Shown piece by piece: positions 1-6,857 of a stretch of 15,594 nt of DNA. Numbering within the stretch: the first letter of the stretch is position 1; every line of letters starts with the position of its first letter. The notes beneath the pieces were generated by a model. That model had not been told where the DNA came from and searched no databases. It saw only the letters and a list, made by a program, of their open reading frames with translations. The DNA comes from Alphaproteobacteria bacterium UBA3637 (GTDB lineage Bacteria; Pseudomonadota; Alphaproteobacteria; CAAHEQ01; UBA3637). The stretch spans positions 3,763 through 19,356 of the forward strand of contig DFKU01000048.1 of assembly GCA_002373615.1 (NCBI GenBank), written 5' to 3'. The translations under genes were made by a program, and so were the position numbers.

Positions 1-1374
1 GAACTGCAAAAATTATTTCAGTTGCGTTCTTGCCGCGAGAGTTATTTTAATAATCGGACACGCCCTTGCTTGATGTACCAAATAAAAAGGTGTTCTGCGC
101 CCTGTTGCGGATATATTTCACGCGAAGAATATCAAAAATCCGTCCAAGCTACAAAAGATTTTTTAAACGGAAAATCAGCGGATTTACAAAAAACTTTACA
201 AGAGCAAATGCTTGCGTTTTCCCAAAATCAAGAATATGAAAAAGCGGGTGCAGTCAGAGATAAAATTATGGCCCTCAATCACATTCAAGGCACCAGTCAG
301 CATGTCCCCACGGTGGATACGGATACGGTGGCCGTCCAAATGCAGGGGGATGTGCTTTCCATGCAGGTGTTTTTTCATCGCACAAATCGCCTGACGGGAC
401 ATCAAGAATATTTGATTCCAAAAGTGGAGAATTGCCAAGAAACTTTGTCGTCGCTCCTCATGCAACTTTATGAAAAAATTCCGGCACCAGAGGTTATTTG
501 CACTTCATTTGAGCCGGAAGATGCTTTGGCAGAAGCCCTGTCGCAACAGGCGGGACACAAGGTGGAACTGTCGCCACCGCCATTTCGTGCCCTCAGACGT
601 CAATGGATGGAGCAGGCATTGAATGCGTGTGAGCGCGCCTTGAATGCCCAGCAAACGCAAGAGGAGCTTTGGGAAGAAACACGGAAGTTGATGCAGTTAA
701 GCGAGCTCAATAAAATTGAAGTTTATGATAACAGTCATATTCAAGGTACCAATGCGGTGGGTGCCATGATTGCCGCCACAAAGGATGGCTTTCAAAAAGG
801 TCTTTACCGACGGTTTAATATCCCATCAGAACTGGCCGGAGATGATTTTGGCATGATGCGGGCGGTTTTAAGGCGCCGCTTACAAAAAGGAATTTTACAA
901 AATAATCTGCCTTCAGCTTTGTTGATTGATGGAGGAAAGGGGCAACTCTCCAGTGTGATGGAAGTCCTAAAGGAATTTAATTTGCCACGGATTGCAGTGC
1001 TGGCCATGGCAAAAGGGGCTGGACAACACGATAAGGGTTTGGAAACATTTTATTTGGATACTGCGCCAGATACCCCGATTCATTTGGATTTTAAGTCCCC
1101 CCTCATTCATTTTTTACAAAGATTGCGGGACGAAGCGCATCGCTTTGCCGTCGGCTCACATCGCCTCAAACGTGAAAAGTCATTTTTGCATGATAGCCTG
1201 CGTGACATAGAAGGGATTGGTGAAAAACGCCGCAAAGAATTGATGTTGCACTTTGGGTCGGTCAAGGCTGTGCGGGGGGCTTCGCTTCAACAATTACTGT
1301 TGGTTCCGGGCTTTAATGAAAAAATTGCAAAAAAAGTCTATACTTTTTTCCATAATGAGTCTATAATAAAGTAA
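1..1374 (+). CDS. uvrC: UvrABC system protein C, 5'-truncated by the window edge
   Basis: UvrC is the nuclease subunit of the UvrABC nucleotide excision repair complex and makes both incisions around a bulky lesion. The reading frame is open from base 1, so the true start and the N-terminal GIY-YIG nuclease domain lie upstream. What is visible starts at the Cys-rich segment (SCRESYFNNRTRPCLMYQIK then CSAPC), followed by a UVR motif (YEKAGAVRDKI) that contacts UvrB. The RNase H-like endonuclease domain follows, with its acidic and histidine motifs EVYDNSHIQG, GDDFGMM, LIDGGKGQ and RDEAHRFA all intact. A C-terminal tandem helix-hairpin-helix (DIEGIGEKRRKELMLHFGS, VPGFNEKIAKKV) completes the protein. 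The 3' half looks fully functional. pgsA begins 22 bp after the stop, an order common in Alphaproteobacteria. Confidence 0.97.
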   Translation, partial: ELQKLFQLRSCRESYFNNRTRPCLMYQIKRCSAPCCGYISREEYQKSVQATKDFLNGKSADLQKTLQEQMLAFSQNQEYEKAGAVRDKIMALNHIQGTSQHVPTVDTDTVAVQMQGDVLSMQVFFHRTNRLTGHQEYLIPKVENCQETLSSLLMQLYEKIPAPEVICTSFEPEDALAEALSQQAGHKVELSPPPFRALRRQWMEQALNACERALNAQQTQEELWEETRKLMQLSELNKIEVYDNSHIQGTNAVGAMIAATKDGFQKGLYRRFNIPSELAGDDFGMMRAVLRRRLQKGILQNNLPSALLIDGGKGQLSSVMEVLKEFNLPRIAVLAMAKGAGQHDKGLETFYLDTAPDTPIHLDFKSPLIHFLQRLRDEAHRFAVGSHRLKREKSFLHDSLRDIEGIGEKRRKELMLHFGSVKAVRGASLQQLLLVPGFNEKIAKKVYTFFHNESIIK

Positions 1375-1396
1375 ATTTTTAAAAGGAGGAGAAAAT

Positions 1397-2035
1397 ATGT
1401 CTCATAAAAAACACCAAAAAAAAGTTAAAGCCTTAGCACAAAAAGTGGCCCCTGTTTTAAAAGAGGCCAAAAAAGGGCTTAACGTTCCAAATTTACTGAC
1501 ACTAATTCGTATTTGGGCAATTCCTGCTATTGTTGCCACTTTCTTTATTTCGGGTGCATGGGCATCATGGCTGGGCGTTGTTTTATTTGCTATCGCCGGT
1601 ATTACCGATTATTTGGATGGATATTTGGCAAGGCATTGGAATCAACTTTCCCGTTTCGGGCGCATTTTGGATCCCATCGCTGATAAGTTGTTGGTGGGCT
1701 CTATCTTGATTATGTTGGCATGGCAGGGGCGCTTGGATGGAATTATGGTATTGCCTGCCGTTGTGATTTTATGCCGTGAAATCTTGGTATCGGGCTTACG
1801 TGAATTTTTGGCCGAAATCAAAGTCGGTTGCCCTGTCACACGTCTGGCCAAATGGAAAACCGCTTGCCAAATGACCGCTTTGCCTGTCCTGATGGTGGCA
1901 GAACCGGAAGTCTCTGGTGTCTTATGTGGCTTTTTTACCCTTATTGGAACAATCGCCCTGTGGGGTGCCGCCATCCTGACCGTCATTACCGGCTATGATT
2001 ATTGGAAATCCGGTCGGAAATACATGGATGAATAA
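1397..2035 (+). CDS. pgsA: CDP-diacylglycerol--glycerol-3-phosphate 3-phosphatidyltransferase
   Basis: This integral membrane enzyme transfers the phosphatidyl group of CDP-diacylglycerol to glycerol 3-phosphate, the committed step to phosphatidylglycerol and cardiolipin. The CDP-alcohol phosphotransferase signature D-x2-DG-x2-AR-x8-G-x3-D-x3-D is matched exactly by D71, D74-G75, A78-R79, G88, D92 and D96. Several hydrophobic segments follow (about residues 100-115, 120-135 and 170-205). The start is set by a strong AGGAGGA ribosome site at 1384-1390. The first 26 residues are unusual: nine are lysine, and they come before the normal family start (NVPNLLTLIRIW). pgsA is probably co-transcribed with uvrC and ends just before a hairpin terminator. 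The closest alternative is phosphatidylserine synthase or another CDP-alcohol transferase; the uvrC neighbour favours pgsA. Confidence 0.93.
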   Translation: MSHKKHQKKVKALAQKVAPVLKEAKKGLNVPNLLTLIRIWAIPAIVATFFISGAWASWLGVVLFAIAGITDYLDGYLARHWNQLSRFGRILDPIADKLLVGSILIMLAWQGRLDGIMVLPAVVILCREILVSGLREFLAEIKVGCPVTRLAKWKTACQMTALPVLMVAEPEVSGVLCGFFTLIGTIALWGAAILTVITGYDYWKSGRKYMDE

Positions 2036-2040
2036 AAATT

Positions 2041-2068
2041 ATGCCCGCCTGAACAGGCGGGCATTTTT
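2041..2068. terminator. Bidirectional rho-independent terminator between pgsA and nusB
   Basis: Arms 2041-2051 and 2054-2064 are perfect inverted repeats (ATGCCCGCCTG / CAGGCGGGCAT). Opening the last pair leaves a 10-bp GC-rich stem with a GAAC loop. On the plus strand a run of five T's (2064-2068) follows, serving uvrC-pgsA. On the minus strand the hairpin is followed by AATTTTTATTC, so it can also end the rpiB-nrdR-nusB transcript. The two convergent genes stop just outside the hairpin. Confidence 0.92.
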
Positions 2069-2076
2069 AATTTTTC

Positions 2077-2541
2077 TTATTCCCTGATTGCTTTTGCAAG
2101 TTTGTCCAAGACGGCATTGGCGATTTTAACTTCTGCCCCATCATAGAAGGAACGCGCTAAATCCACGTATTCATTGATGATAATCGGGGTATCCAAATCT
2201 GGATTCACAAAAAATTCAGCTGCCCCCATCAGCAAAATGCCTTTAAAAACAGGTTCCACTTTGTCCTTGTTGATTTTGTCGGAAAAAGCTGAATCAATCA
2301 TTTTTTCCAAGTCTGCCTGATTGTCGCGCACGTATTGCGTTAAATGGGCGAACAGGCTTTTATCGGCGGGTTCCAACACGACCACTTCTTCTTTTTCACC
2401 GGCCAGGACGGATCCCCCGATTTCTTCCATTAAAAATCGGCTGATAATTTGATCCCAGCTTTCGCCAGATTGAGTTTTTGCATAATAGGCTTGTACCGCC
2501 ATCAAGCGGGCATTCGTAAAGGGTTGTTTTGGATTTGTCAT
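2077..2541 (-). CDS. nusB: Transcription antitermination factor NusB
   Basis: NusB is a small all-helical RNA-binding protein. With NusE (ribosomal protein S10) it binds boxA RNA and assembles the antitermination complex on rRNA operons. The 154-residue length fits the family (about 140-160). The N-terminal helix with ARLMAVQAYYA and the C-terminal block INEYVDLARSFYDG...NAVLDKLAK are characteristic of NusB. The start ATG overlaps the nrdR stop as ATGA (2538-2541), implying translational coupling, with an AGGAAAG upstream that is somewhat far (about 12 nt). It is the last gene of rpiB-nrdR-nusB. In many Alphaproteobacteria nusB follows ribH in an nrdR-rib-nusB cluster; here no rib genes intervene. 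Confidence 0.9.
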   Translation of the reverse strand: MTNPKQPFTNARLMAVQAYYAKTQSGESWDQIISRFLMEEIGGSVLAGEKEEVVVLEPADKSLFAHLTQYVRDNQADLEKMIDSAFSDKINKDKVEPVFKGILLMGAAEFFVNPDLDTPIIINEYVDLARSFYDGAEVKIANAVLDKLAKAIRE

Positions 2542-2999
2542 TTTCTTTTCTTTCCTGTCAGTTTATTTACAAAGTCTTCAAAATCTTTGGGCTCCTCAAA
2601 ATTCTTGTACACCGAGGCATAGCGGATATAGGCGACTTTATCCAGTTGTAAAAGTGCCTCCATCACAAAAGCACCAATCTCAGAAGATTTAATTTCATTT
2701 TCGCCCAATTGTTCCAATCGGCGTACAATGGAATTTACCAATTGATCCACTTTATCAAATTGAACATCACGTTTGCGCAAGGCCAGCAAGATGGAATGGG
2801 CGAGTTTATCGCGCTGAAAAGGAACACGTGCCCCGTTACGCTTTAACACAATCAAATCACGCAGTTGGACTGTTTCAGCGGTCGTAAAACGAGCATGGCA
2901 TTTGGCACATTCCCGACGCCGGCGAATCATGGTATCATCTTCACTGGGACGCGAGTCTTTGACTTGGGTATCAGCACACCCGCAAAACGGACACTTCAT
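2538..2999 (-). CDS. nrdR: Transcriptional repressor NrdR of ribonucleotide reductase genes
   Basis: NrdR senses ATP/dATP through an ATP-cone and represses ribonucleotide reductase genes by binding 16-bp NrdR-boxes. The N-terminal zinc ribbon has its four ligands at C3, C6, C31 and C34, followed by the Arg-rich stretch (RRRR, 26-29) typical of the family. The ATP-cone spans about residues 47-137 (start VLKRNGARVPFQRDKL). The length of 153 is standard. The start is set by AAGGAGG a few bases upstream; that sequence is also the last codons of rpiB, and the two genes overlap as ATGA (2996-2999). A near-consensus NrdR-box lies in front of rpiB at 3464-3479, so the operon is probably autoregulated. 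Confidence 0.95.
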   Translation of the reverse strand: MKCPFCGCADTQVKDSRPSEDDTMIRRRRECAKCHARFTTAETVQLRDLIVLKRNGARVPFQRDKLAHSILLALRKRDVQFDKVDQLVNSIVRRLEQLGENEIKSSEIGAFVMEALLQLDKVAYIRYASVYKNFEEPKDFEDFVNKLTGKKRK

Positions 3000-3445
3000 T
3001 TGACCTCCTTAATGCAAGAAAGTTTGTTCACACGGCGTTCATGGCGACCGCCCAAAAAGTCTGTTGTCAAAAACATATCCACACATTTTTTGGCCTTACT
3101 GGGCGTTATAAATTTTGCCCCGAAAATCAGCACATTGGCATCATTATGCCCGCGCGCCATTTCGGCCATTTGGGGATTTAAGACCAGTGCACCACGGATA
3201 AAGGGAAACCGGTTAGCGGCAATACTCATCCCAATGCCAGAGGTACAAATCAAAATACCTTTAGCCTCTCGATTGGCTTGCATGCCTTTAATGAGTTCAT
3301 ATGCTTTGTCGGGGTAGTCCACCGCAGTTTCGGCATTTTCCGGACCATAATCCACCACTTCAAAGCCCTTTTCTATCAAATAGGCCTTGAGTGTATTTTT
3401 TAAATTTGCGCCCCCATGGTCGGCAGCCATTAAAATTGTTTGCAT
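2996..3445 (-). CDS. rpiB: Ribose-5-phosphate isomerase B
   Basis: RpiB interconverts ribose 5-phosphate and ribulose 5-phosphate in the pentose phosphate pathway. The LacAB/RpiB fold is evident: AADHGG near the N-terminus (D9-H10), catalytic C67 in GILICTSGIG, SIAAN (74-78), and RGHNDANVLIFG with H100. The length is 149 residues. The start at 3445 is preferred because GAGGTG lies 4-5 nt upstream; an in-frame GTG two codons earlier (3451) would overlap that ribosome site. It is first in rpiB-nrdR-nusB, and its last codons serve as the nrdR ribosome-binding site. Ribose 5-phosphate supply sits logically beside a nucleotide-reduction regulator. The LacA/LacB galactose-6-phosphate isomerases share the fold but are less likely here. 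Confidence 0.93.
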   Translation of the reverse strand: MQTILMAADHGGANLKNTLKAYLIEKGFEVVDYGPENAETAVDYPDKAYELIKGMQANREAKGILICTSGIGMSIAANRFPFIRGALVLNPQMAEMARGHNDANVLIFGAKFITPSKAKKCVDMFLTTDFLGGRHERRVNKLSCIKEVK

Positions 3446-3468
3446 TTTCACCTCGATTTTGATACACT
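3440..3468 (+). promoter_or_regulatory. Possible promoter for ruvX
   Basis: TTGCAT at 3440-3445 and TACACT at 3463-3468 are separated by exactly 17 bp. The -35 lies over the rpiB start codon and the -10 partly overlaps the NrdR-box-like sequence. TATATT at 3470-3475 is an alternative -10. Each hexamer departs from consensus at two positions, so support is moderate. Confidence 0.4.
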
Positions 3469-3479
3469 ATATATTAGGC
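3464..3479. promoter_or_regulatory. Candidate NrdR-box in the divergent rpiB / ruvX promoter region
   Basis: The 16 bases ACACTATATATTAGGC match the NrdR-box consensus acaCwAtATaTwGtgt at 13 of 16 positions, with the first 12 all matching. The site lies in the 39-bp gap between the divergent rpiB and ruvX starts and overlaps the likely -10 hexamers of both. nrdR is the second gene of the minus-strand operon. NrdR sites often occur in pairs about three helical turns apart; I see no convincing second box, which lowers confidence. Confidence 0.5.
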
Positions 3480-3499
3480 GAAAAATGAAAAAATTACAA
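3471..3499 (-). promoter_or_regulatory. Possible promoter for rpiB-nrdR-nusB
   Basis: Reading the minus strand, TTGTAA (complement of 3494-3499) and TAATAT (complement of 3471-3476) are 17 bp apart. The -35 would fall in the first codons of ruvX and the -10 inside the NrdR-box-like sequence. This would let a bound repressor block the operon that encodes it. Confidence 0.4.
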
Positions 3500-3904
3500 G
3501 CAAAAACTTTTTTAGGGATTGATTATGGCGCGAAACGTATTGGTTTAGCGTTAGGGAGTGAATCGGAAAAAATCGCCAGAGCCTTTAAAATTATTCATAA
3601 TTTGAATGAATTAAATGATATCGTTCCTGCCAAAAATGTGGATGCCTTTGTAGTGGGGTGGCCCCTGCAACCTGATGGCACAGAAGGGGAAACTTGCCAA
3701 CAAGTGAGATTGTTTTGCAATCGCCTAACCGAAAAATTTGGATTGCCCATTTTTTATGTGGATGAACGCCTGTCCAGTAAAAAGTCAGAGGAATACTTAC
3801 GCGACACTTTGTTCATGCGTGCGAGTAAGCGCAAAGATATTTTAGATGCAGAAAGTGCCAGAGTTATTTTGCAACAATTTTTGAATTCAATTAATACAAG
3901 TTAG
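3485..3904 (+). CDS. ruvX: Putative pre-16S rRNA nuclease RuvX/YqgF, RNase H-like
   Basis: YqgF/RuvX proteins have a RuvC-like RNase H fold; the E. coli member is implicated in maturing the 5' end of 16S rRNA, and a Holliday-junction resolvase role was proposed earlier. Visible motifs are GIDYGAKRIGLA near the N-terminus with the catalytic Asp, VVGWPLQPDGTEG (usually GLPL; Trp replaces Leu), YVDERLSS, and DAESARVILQQF at the C-terminus with the last acidic residue. The length of 139 residues is normal. I chose the start at 3485 because it aligns with the family start; an upstream in-frame ATG at 3440 would run through the promoter and the rpiB start. The ribosome site is weak (AGGCG). It is divergent from rpiB with a 39-bp gap. 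Confidence 0.9.
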   Translation: MKKLQAKTFLGIDYGAKRIGLALGSESEKIARAFKIIHNLNELNDIVPAKNVDAFVVGWPLQPDGTEGETCQQVRLFCNRLTEKFGLPIFYVDERLSSKKSEEYLRDTLFMRASKRKDILDAESARVILQQFLNSINTS

Positions 3905-3931
3905 TTTTTTCTTTTAAACTGATTAAAAAAA

Positions 3932-3960
3932 TTGACAAGGAAATATAAATATAATAAAAT
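3932..3960 (+). promoter_or_regulatory. Strong sigma70-type promoter for cysS
   Basis: A perfect -35 TTGACA (3932-3937) is followed after exactly 17 bp by TAAAAT (3955-3960). A consensus TATAAT also occurs at 3950-3955 but is only 12 bp from the -35. Transcription would begin near 3967, giving a leader of about 25 nt that contains the AAGGAG ribosome site at 3981-3986. This makes cysS at least partly independent of ruvX. Confidence 0.8.
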
Positions 3961-3991
3961 ATAGAAAATACTTTTTTTATAAGGAGTCAAG

Positions 3992-5389
3992 ATGAAACTA
4001 TATAACACACTCACACGTCAATTGGAAGAATTTACACCGATCCACGCCGGCGAGGTCAGTATGTACTGTTGTGGCCCAACGGTGTATAGTTTTGCTCATA
4101 TCGGAAACTTGCGCACCTATTTGAACGAAGATTTTTTGCATCGCACTTTGACCCGTGCCGGCTACACAGTCCACCATGTGATGAATATTACCGATGTCGG
4201 ACACTTGACTTCTGACGAAGATACGGGTGAAGATAAAATGTTAAAGGCCGCGGAAAAAGAAAAAATGGATGTGCTCGCCTTGGCTCGTAAATACGAAGAT
4301 TTCTTTTTTGACGAAGAACGAGATTTAAACATTATTCGCCCCGAAAAAGTGTGCCGTGCAACCGAGCATGTTGAGGACATGATTGAATTTATCAAAAAAT
4401 TGGAAGAAAAGGGGCTGGCCTATACAGCAGGCGGTAATGTTTATTTTGATACCGTGAAATTTGGTCATTATGGCGAACTGTCGCATAAGGATATAGATGG
4501 CTTACAACATGGGGCGCGTGTGGAAGAAGATAAAAATAAACGCAACCCAACGGACTTTGTGCTGTGGTTCACTTCCTCCAAGTTTGAAAATCAGATTTTG
4601 CAGTGGGATTCCCCATGGGGGAGGGGTTATCCCGGGTGGCATATCGAATGTTCTGTGATGTCCTCCAAATACCTGGGAGAACGCATAGATATTCACTGTG
4701 GCGGTGAAGATCATGTGGCTGTTCACCATGAAAATGAAAAGGCTCAATCCGAAGGGTGCTTTGGGCATAAGTGGGTGAATTACTGGTTGCACAATAAATT
4801 TTTACAGCTTAAAGATGTCAAAATGTCCAAATCTTTGGGGAATATTTTGACGATTCCCGCCTTGAAAGAAAAAGGATATAATCCGTTGGCGTATCGTTAT
4901 TTGGCACTGACAGCGCACTATCGCTCACTGCTTCAATTTACGTGGGAAGCATTGGATGCTGCCCAAAAATCCTATGATAACTTAAAAGCGCGTGTTATTG
5001 AAATCAAAAAGGATTTGTCGGGCGCCATTGATGAAGCACAAAAGAAAGCTTACTTGGATAAGTTTGATACCGCTCTTTTCAATGATGTTTCTACGCCTCA
5101 GGCGCTGGCTATCATGTGGGAAGCGGCCAAAGATACTGCTCTCAATAATGCCACCAAGTGGGCAATTTTGTCCGATATGGATAGCGTTTTGGGTCTTAAA
5201 ATGGACGACATGAAGGAAGAAACTTTCACGCCATCTGATGAAGCTTTAAAATTGATCGAAGAAAGAAAACAGGCACGTGCCAATAAAGATTGGGCCAAAT
5301 CGGATGAACTAAGGGATGCCTTGGCGAAACTGGGCGTTGGTATCAAAGATTTACCAGGAAATCAACTGGACATTTTCCCCTTAAAATAA
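3992..5389 (+). CDS. cysS: Cysteinyl-tRNA synthetase (class I)
   Basis: CysS charges tRNA-Cys with cysteine in the cytoplasm. The class I signatures are present: the HIGH-type motif HIGN at 36-39 within CCGPTVYSFAHIGN, and KMSKS at 277-281. The active-site zinc ligands that select cysteine line up with the E. coli enzyme as C27, C220, H245 and E249. The C-terminal region carries the usual anticodon-binding helices, ending EERKQARANKDWAKSDELRD and a short IKDLPG tail. The length of 465 residues is normal. AAGGAG lies 5 nt before the start. It is transcribed from its own strong promoter, and no clear terminator follows, although the next gene has a promoter just downstream. Confidence 0.98.
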   Translation: MKLYNTLTRQLEEFTPIHAGEVSMYCCGPTVYSFAHIGNLRTYLNEDFLHRTLTRAGYTVHHVMNITDVGHLTSDEDTGEDKMLKAAEKEKMDVLALARKYEDFFFDEERDLNIIRPEKVCRATEHVEDMIEFIKKLEEKGLAYTAGGNVYFDTVKFGHYGELSHKDIDGLQHGARVEEDKNKRNPTDFVLWFTSSKFENQILQWDSPWGRGYPGWHIECSVMSSKYLGERIDIHCGGEDHVAVHHENEKAQSEGCFGHKWVNYWLHNKFLQLKDVKMSKSLGNILTIPALKEKGYNPLAYRYLALTAHYRSLLQFTWEALDAAQKSYDNLKARVIEIKKDLSGAIDEAQKKAYLDKFDTALFNDVSTPQALAIMWEAAKDTALNNATKWAILSDMDSVLGLKMDDMKEETFTPSDEALKLIEERKQARANKDWAKSDELRDALAKLGVGIKDLPGNQLDIFPLK

Positions 5390-5391
5390 AC

Positions 5392-5419
5392 TTGCCAAAT
5401 TTTGATTTTGTGCTATAAT
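5392..5419 (+). promoter_or_regulatory. Promoter for the 5426 gene, very close to its start codon
   Basis: TTGCCA (5392-5397) and a perfect TATAAT (5414-5419) are 16 bp apart, right after the cysS stop. The A of the first ATG of the next gene (5426) is 7 nt after the -10 box, where transcription would be expected to begin. The mRNA may therefore be leaderless, unless translation starts at a later ATG (5438, 5447 or 5489). Confidence 0.7.
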
Positions 5420-5425
5420 AAAGAT

Positions 5426-6124
5426 ATGCAAAATCAAATGATTTACATGGGTAAAATTCAAACGAATCCTCCTTTAGGCCGGGGACCGATGGAGTTGTTG
5501 CAAAAATTAAATGCTTTTGCCGAATATCAGGCCTCCCATGATCAAGAAGTGCGTCAAATGCCCGCAAAAATGACCTATAAAATCAATGCAGAACTGAAAT
5601 TGGCGATTGTTGCGTTGATGACGACTTGTTCGCTTTTGGATCCTAATCGCGATGGCCCGGAAAGTGAAACTTATTTTGAAAAAGAAATCAAAATTATTCA
5701 GCAAAATTCTGGGCAAAAATATATTGACTTTGGACGCATTCGCCCCTTTTTAATTCAAAATTTTTTGATTCCAGAAATTGTGGATGATTGGATTTTGTAT
5801 CGGGATGTGGCGGGGGATGGGATTCATGCCTTGATGGACAGAAAGACGGCTTTACAAGGCCTTTCCACCTATGCCCGTGGGGGAACACCTGTTTATGAAT
5901 TTTCCAGGTTTTATCGTAAATTTATGGAAAATAAAATAGCCAAGAAAAATCAAACGCAAGAGGATTTCAAAAAAATTGCGATGAAAACTTTAACCGAACA
6001 AATCATTTCCTCTCAATTGGCACAAGGCCATTCGGCCTCAGAAATTTTGGATCATATTATGAACGACAATTTATTGGAATTGACCACGCTTAATCCACAA
6101 AATCCACTTTTACCTAAAAAATAA
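5426..6124 (+). CDS. Conserved-looking soluble protein of unknown function
   Basis: I do not recognise this 232-residue protein. It has no signal peptide and no membrane segment, and looks mostly alpha-helical. The N-terminal half holds a helix rich in charged and hydrophobic residues (about 22-60). The middle has YIDFGRIRPFLIQNFLIPEI and DDWILYRDVAGDGIHALMDR. A lysine-rich stretch (KFMENKIAKKNQTQEDFKK) and a C-terminal amphipathic helix follow. No nucleotide-binding or catalytic motif is evident. A well-formed promoter sits directly in front. There is no Shine-Dalgarno before ATG 5426; ATG 5489 has a purine-rich GGGGA upstream and could be the true start, giving 211 residues. It converges on the next gene with only 3 bp between stop codons. 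Codon use resembles the neighbours. Confidence 0.8.
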   Translation: MQNQMIYMGKIQTNPPLGRGPMELLQKLNAFAEYQASHDQEVRQMPAKMTYKINAELKLAIVALMTTCSLLDPNRDGPESETYFEKEIKIIQQNSGQKYIDFGRIRPFLIQNFLIPEIVDDWILYRDVAGDGIHALMDRKTALQGLSTYARGGTPVYEFSRFYRKFMENKIAKKNQTQEDFKKIAMKTLTEQIISSQLAQGHSASEILDHIMNDNLLELTTLNPQNPLLPKK

Positions 6125-6127
6125 GAT

Positions 6128-6772
6128 TTATTTTCCTTTTTTAATCAATCCTAAATGCATTTCAATACTGGCCAGTAAAATCAAAACATAGGCCATCAAT
6201 TCCATGCTTTCTTCAATCAAACGGCGAATGAGTGAAATGTGGTCCATTTGTCCAACGGCATCTTCAATAAAGGATCTGTGTCCAATACATTGAGCCAGTG
6301 GGATAAAAATAATCATGGCAGTGAACATTAAATCAAAAGCGGTTGAATCCAGAAAACGTACGAATGGTTCTTTTAAACTTTTAAGTTTTTTGCCAGCATA
6401 GCACAGGGCGCCAATGGGAAATAAAAAGGCAAATTTCCAACTGACGATAGGCAGAATTTTATCAAATAAAGAATCTAATTCCCTGATGCAACAAAAAGTT
6501 GTTAAACTGGCCAATAAAAACAAAACGGGTCTGTAAAAAGCATTTTTAATGACGCTTAATACAAAAATCAAAGTTGATAAAATTAAAGTTGCCAGCTGTA
6601 AATTTTCCACCAATCCATGTTCAGCAAAAGTATCTGTTTTATAACAATCGGATAAGCGCCACAATCCTAAAACAACAGCCAATAAAACAGTAAAGTAAAA
6701 CCCTTGGCGTGTCAATTTTAACACTATCTTATGGTCTGACGGATTGATTTTAAATACACTTTTTTTCATCAT
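6128..6772 (-). CDS. Multi-pass inner-membrane protein of unknown function
   Basis: This 214-residue protein has about six hydrophobic segments, near residues 24-40, 60-75, 82-96, 114-127, 146-164 and 192-209, and a short basic N-terminus. Charged or polar residues at membrane edges stand out: E56-N57, R97-E98-L99-D100, W113-K114, and E187-E188 with E191 in the last helix. Such buried acidic and polar positions are typical of membrane enzymes or carriers, but I cannot assign a family. The start at 6772 is chosen because GAGG lies about 6 nt upstream; an in-frame ATG at 6784 would place that ribosome site inside the coding region. It is transcribed alone, and no clear terminator separates it from the convergent neighbour. 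Confidence 0.8.
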   Translation of the reverse strand: MMKKSVFKINPSDHKIVLKLTRQGFYFTVLLAVVLGLWRLSDCYKTDTFAEHGLVENLQLATLILSTLIFVLSVIKNAFYRPVLFLLASLTTFCCIRELDSLFDKILPIVSWKFAFLFPIGALCYAGKKLKSLKEPFVRFLDSTAFDLMFTAMIIFIPLAQCIGHRSFIEDAVGQMDHISLIRRLIEESMELMAYVLILLASIEMHLGLIKKGK

Positions 6773-6857
6773 AATATACCTCATTATTCATATAATAATA
6801 TGTCTTTTTGTAGAGGAAATTATATTAAAAAGCAAGCGTTTTTAATATATTGACTAT

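Noticed and set aside
1341..1367. Perfect TATAAT at 1362-1367 as a promoter for pgsA
   Set aside because: No acceptable -35 lies 16-18 bp upstream; it overlaps the last codons of uvrC, and readthrough from uvrC is sufficient.
3069..3077. DnaA-box-like ATATCCACA
   Set aside because: A single imperfect match inside the rpiB coding region, with no cluster and no AT-rich unwinding element.
6844..6852. AATATATTG as a second NrdR-box core
   Set aside because: Only the AT-rich core matches; the ACAC and GTGT flanks are absent and the region is AT-rich enough for chance matches.
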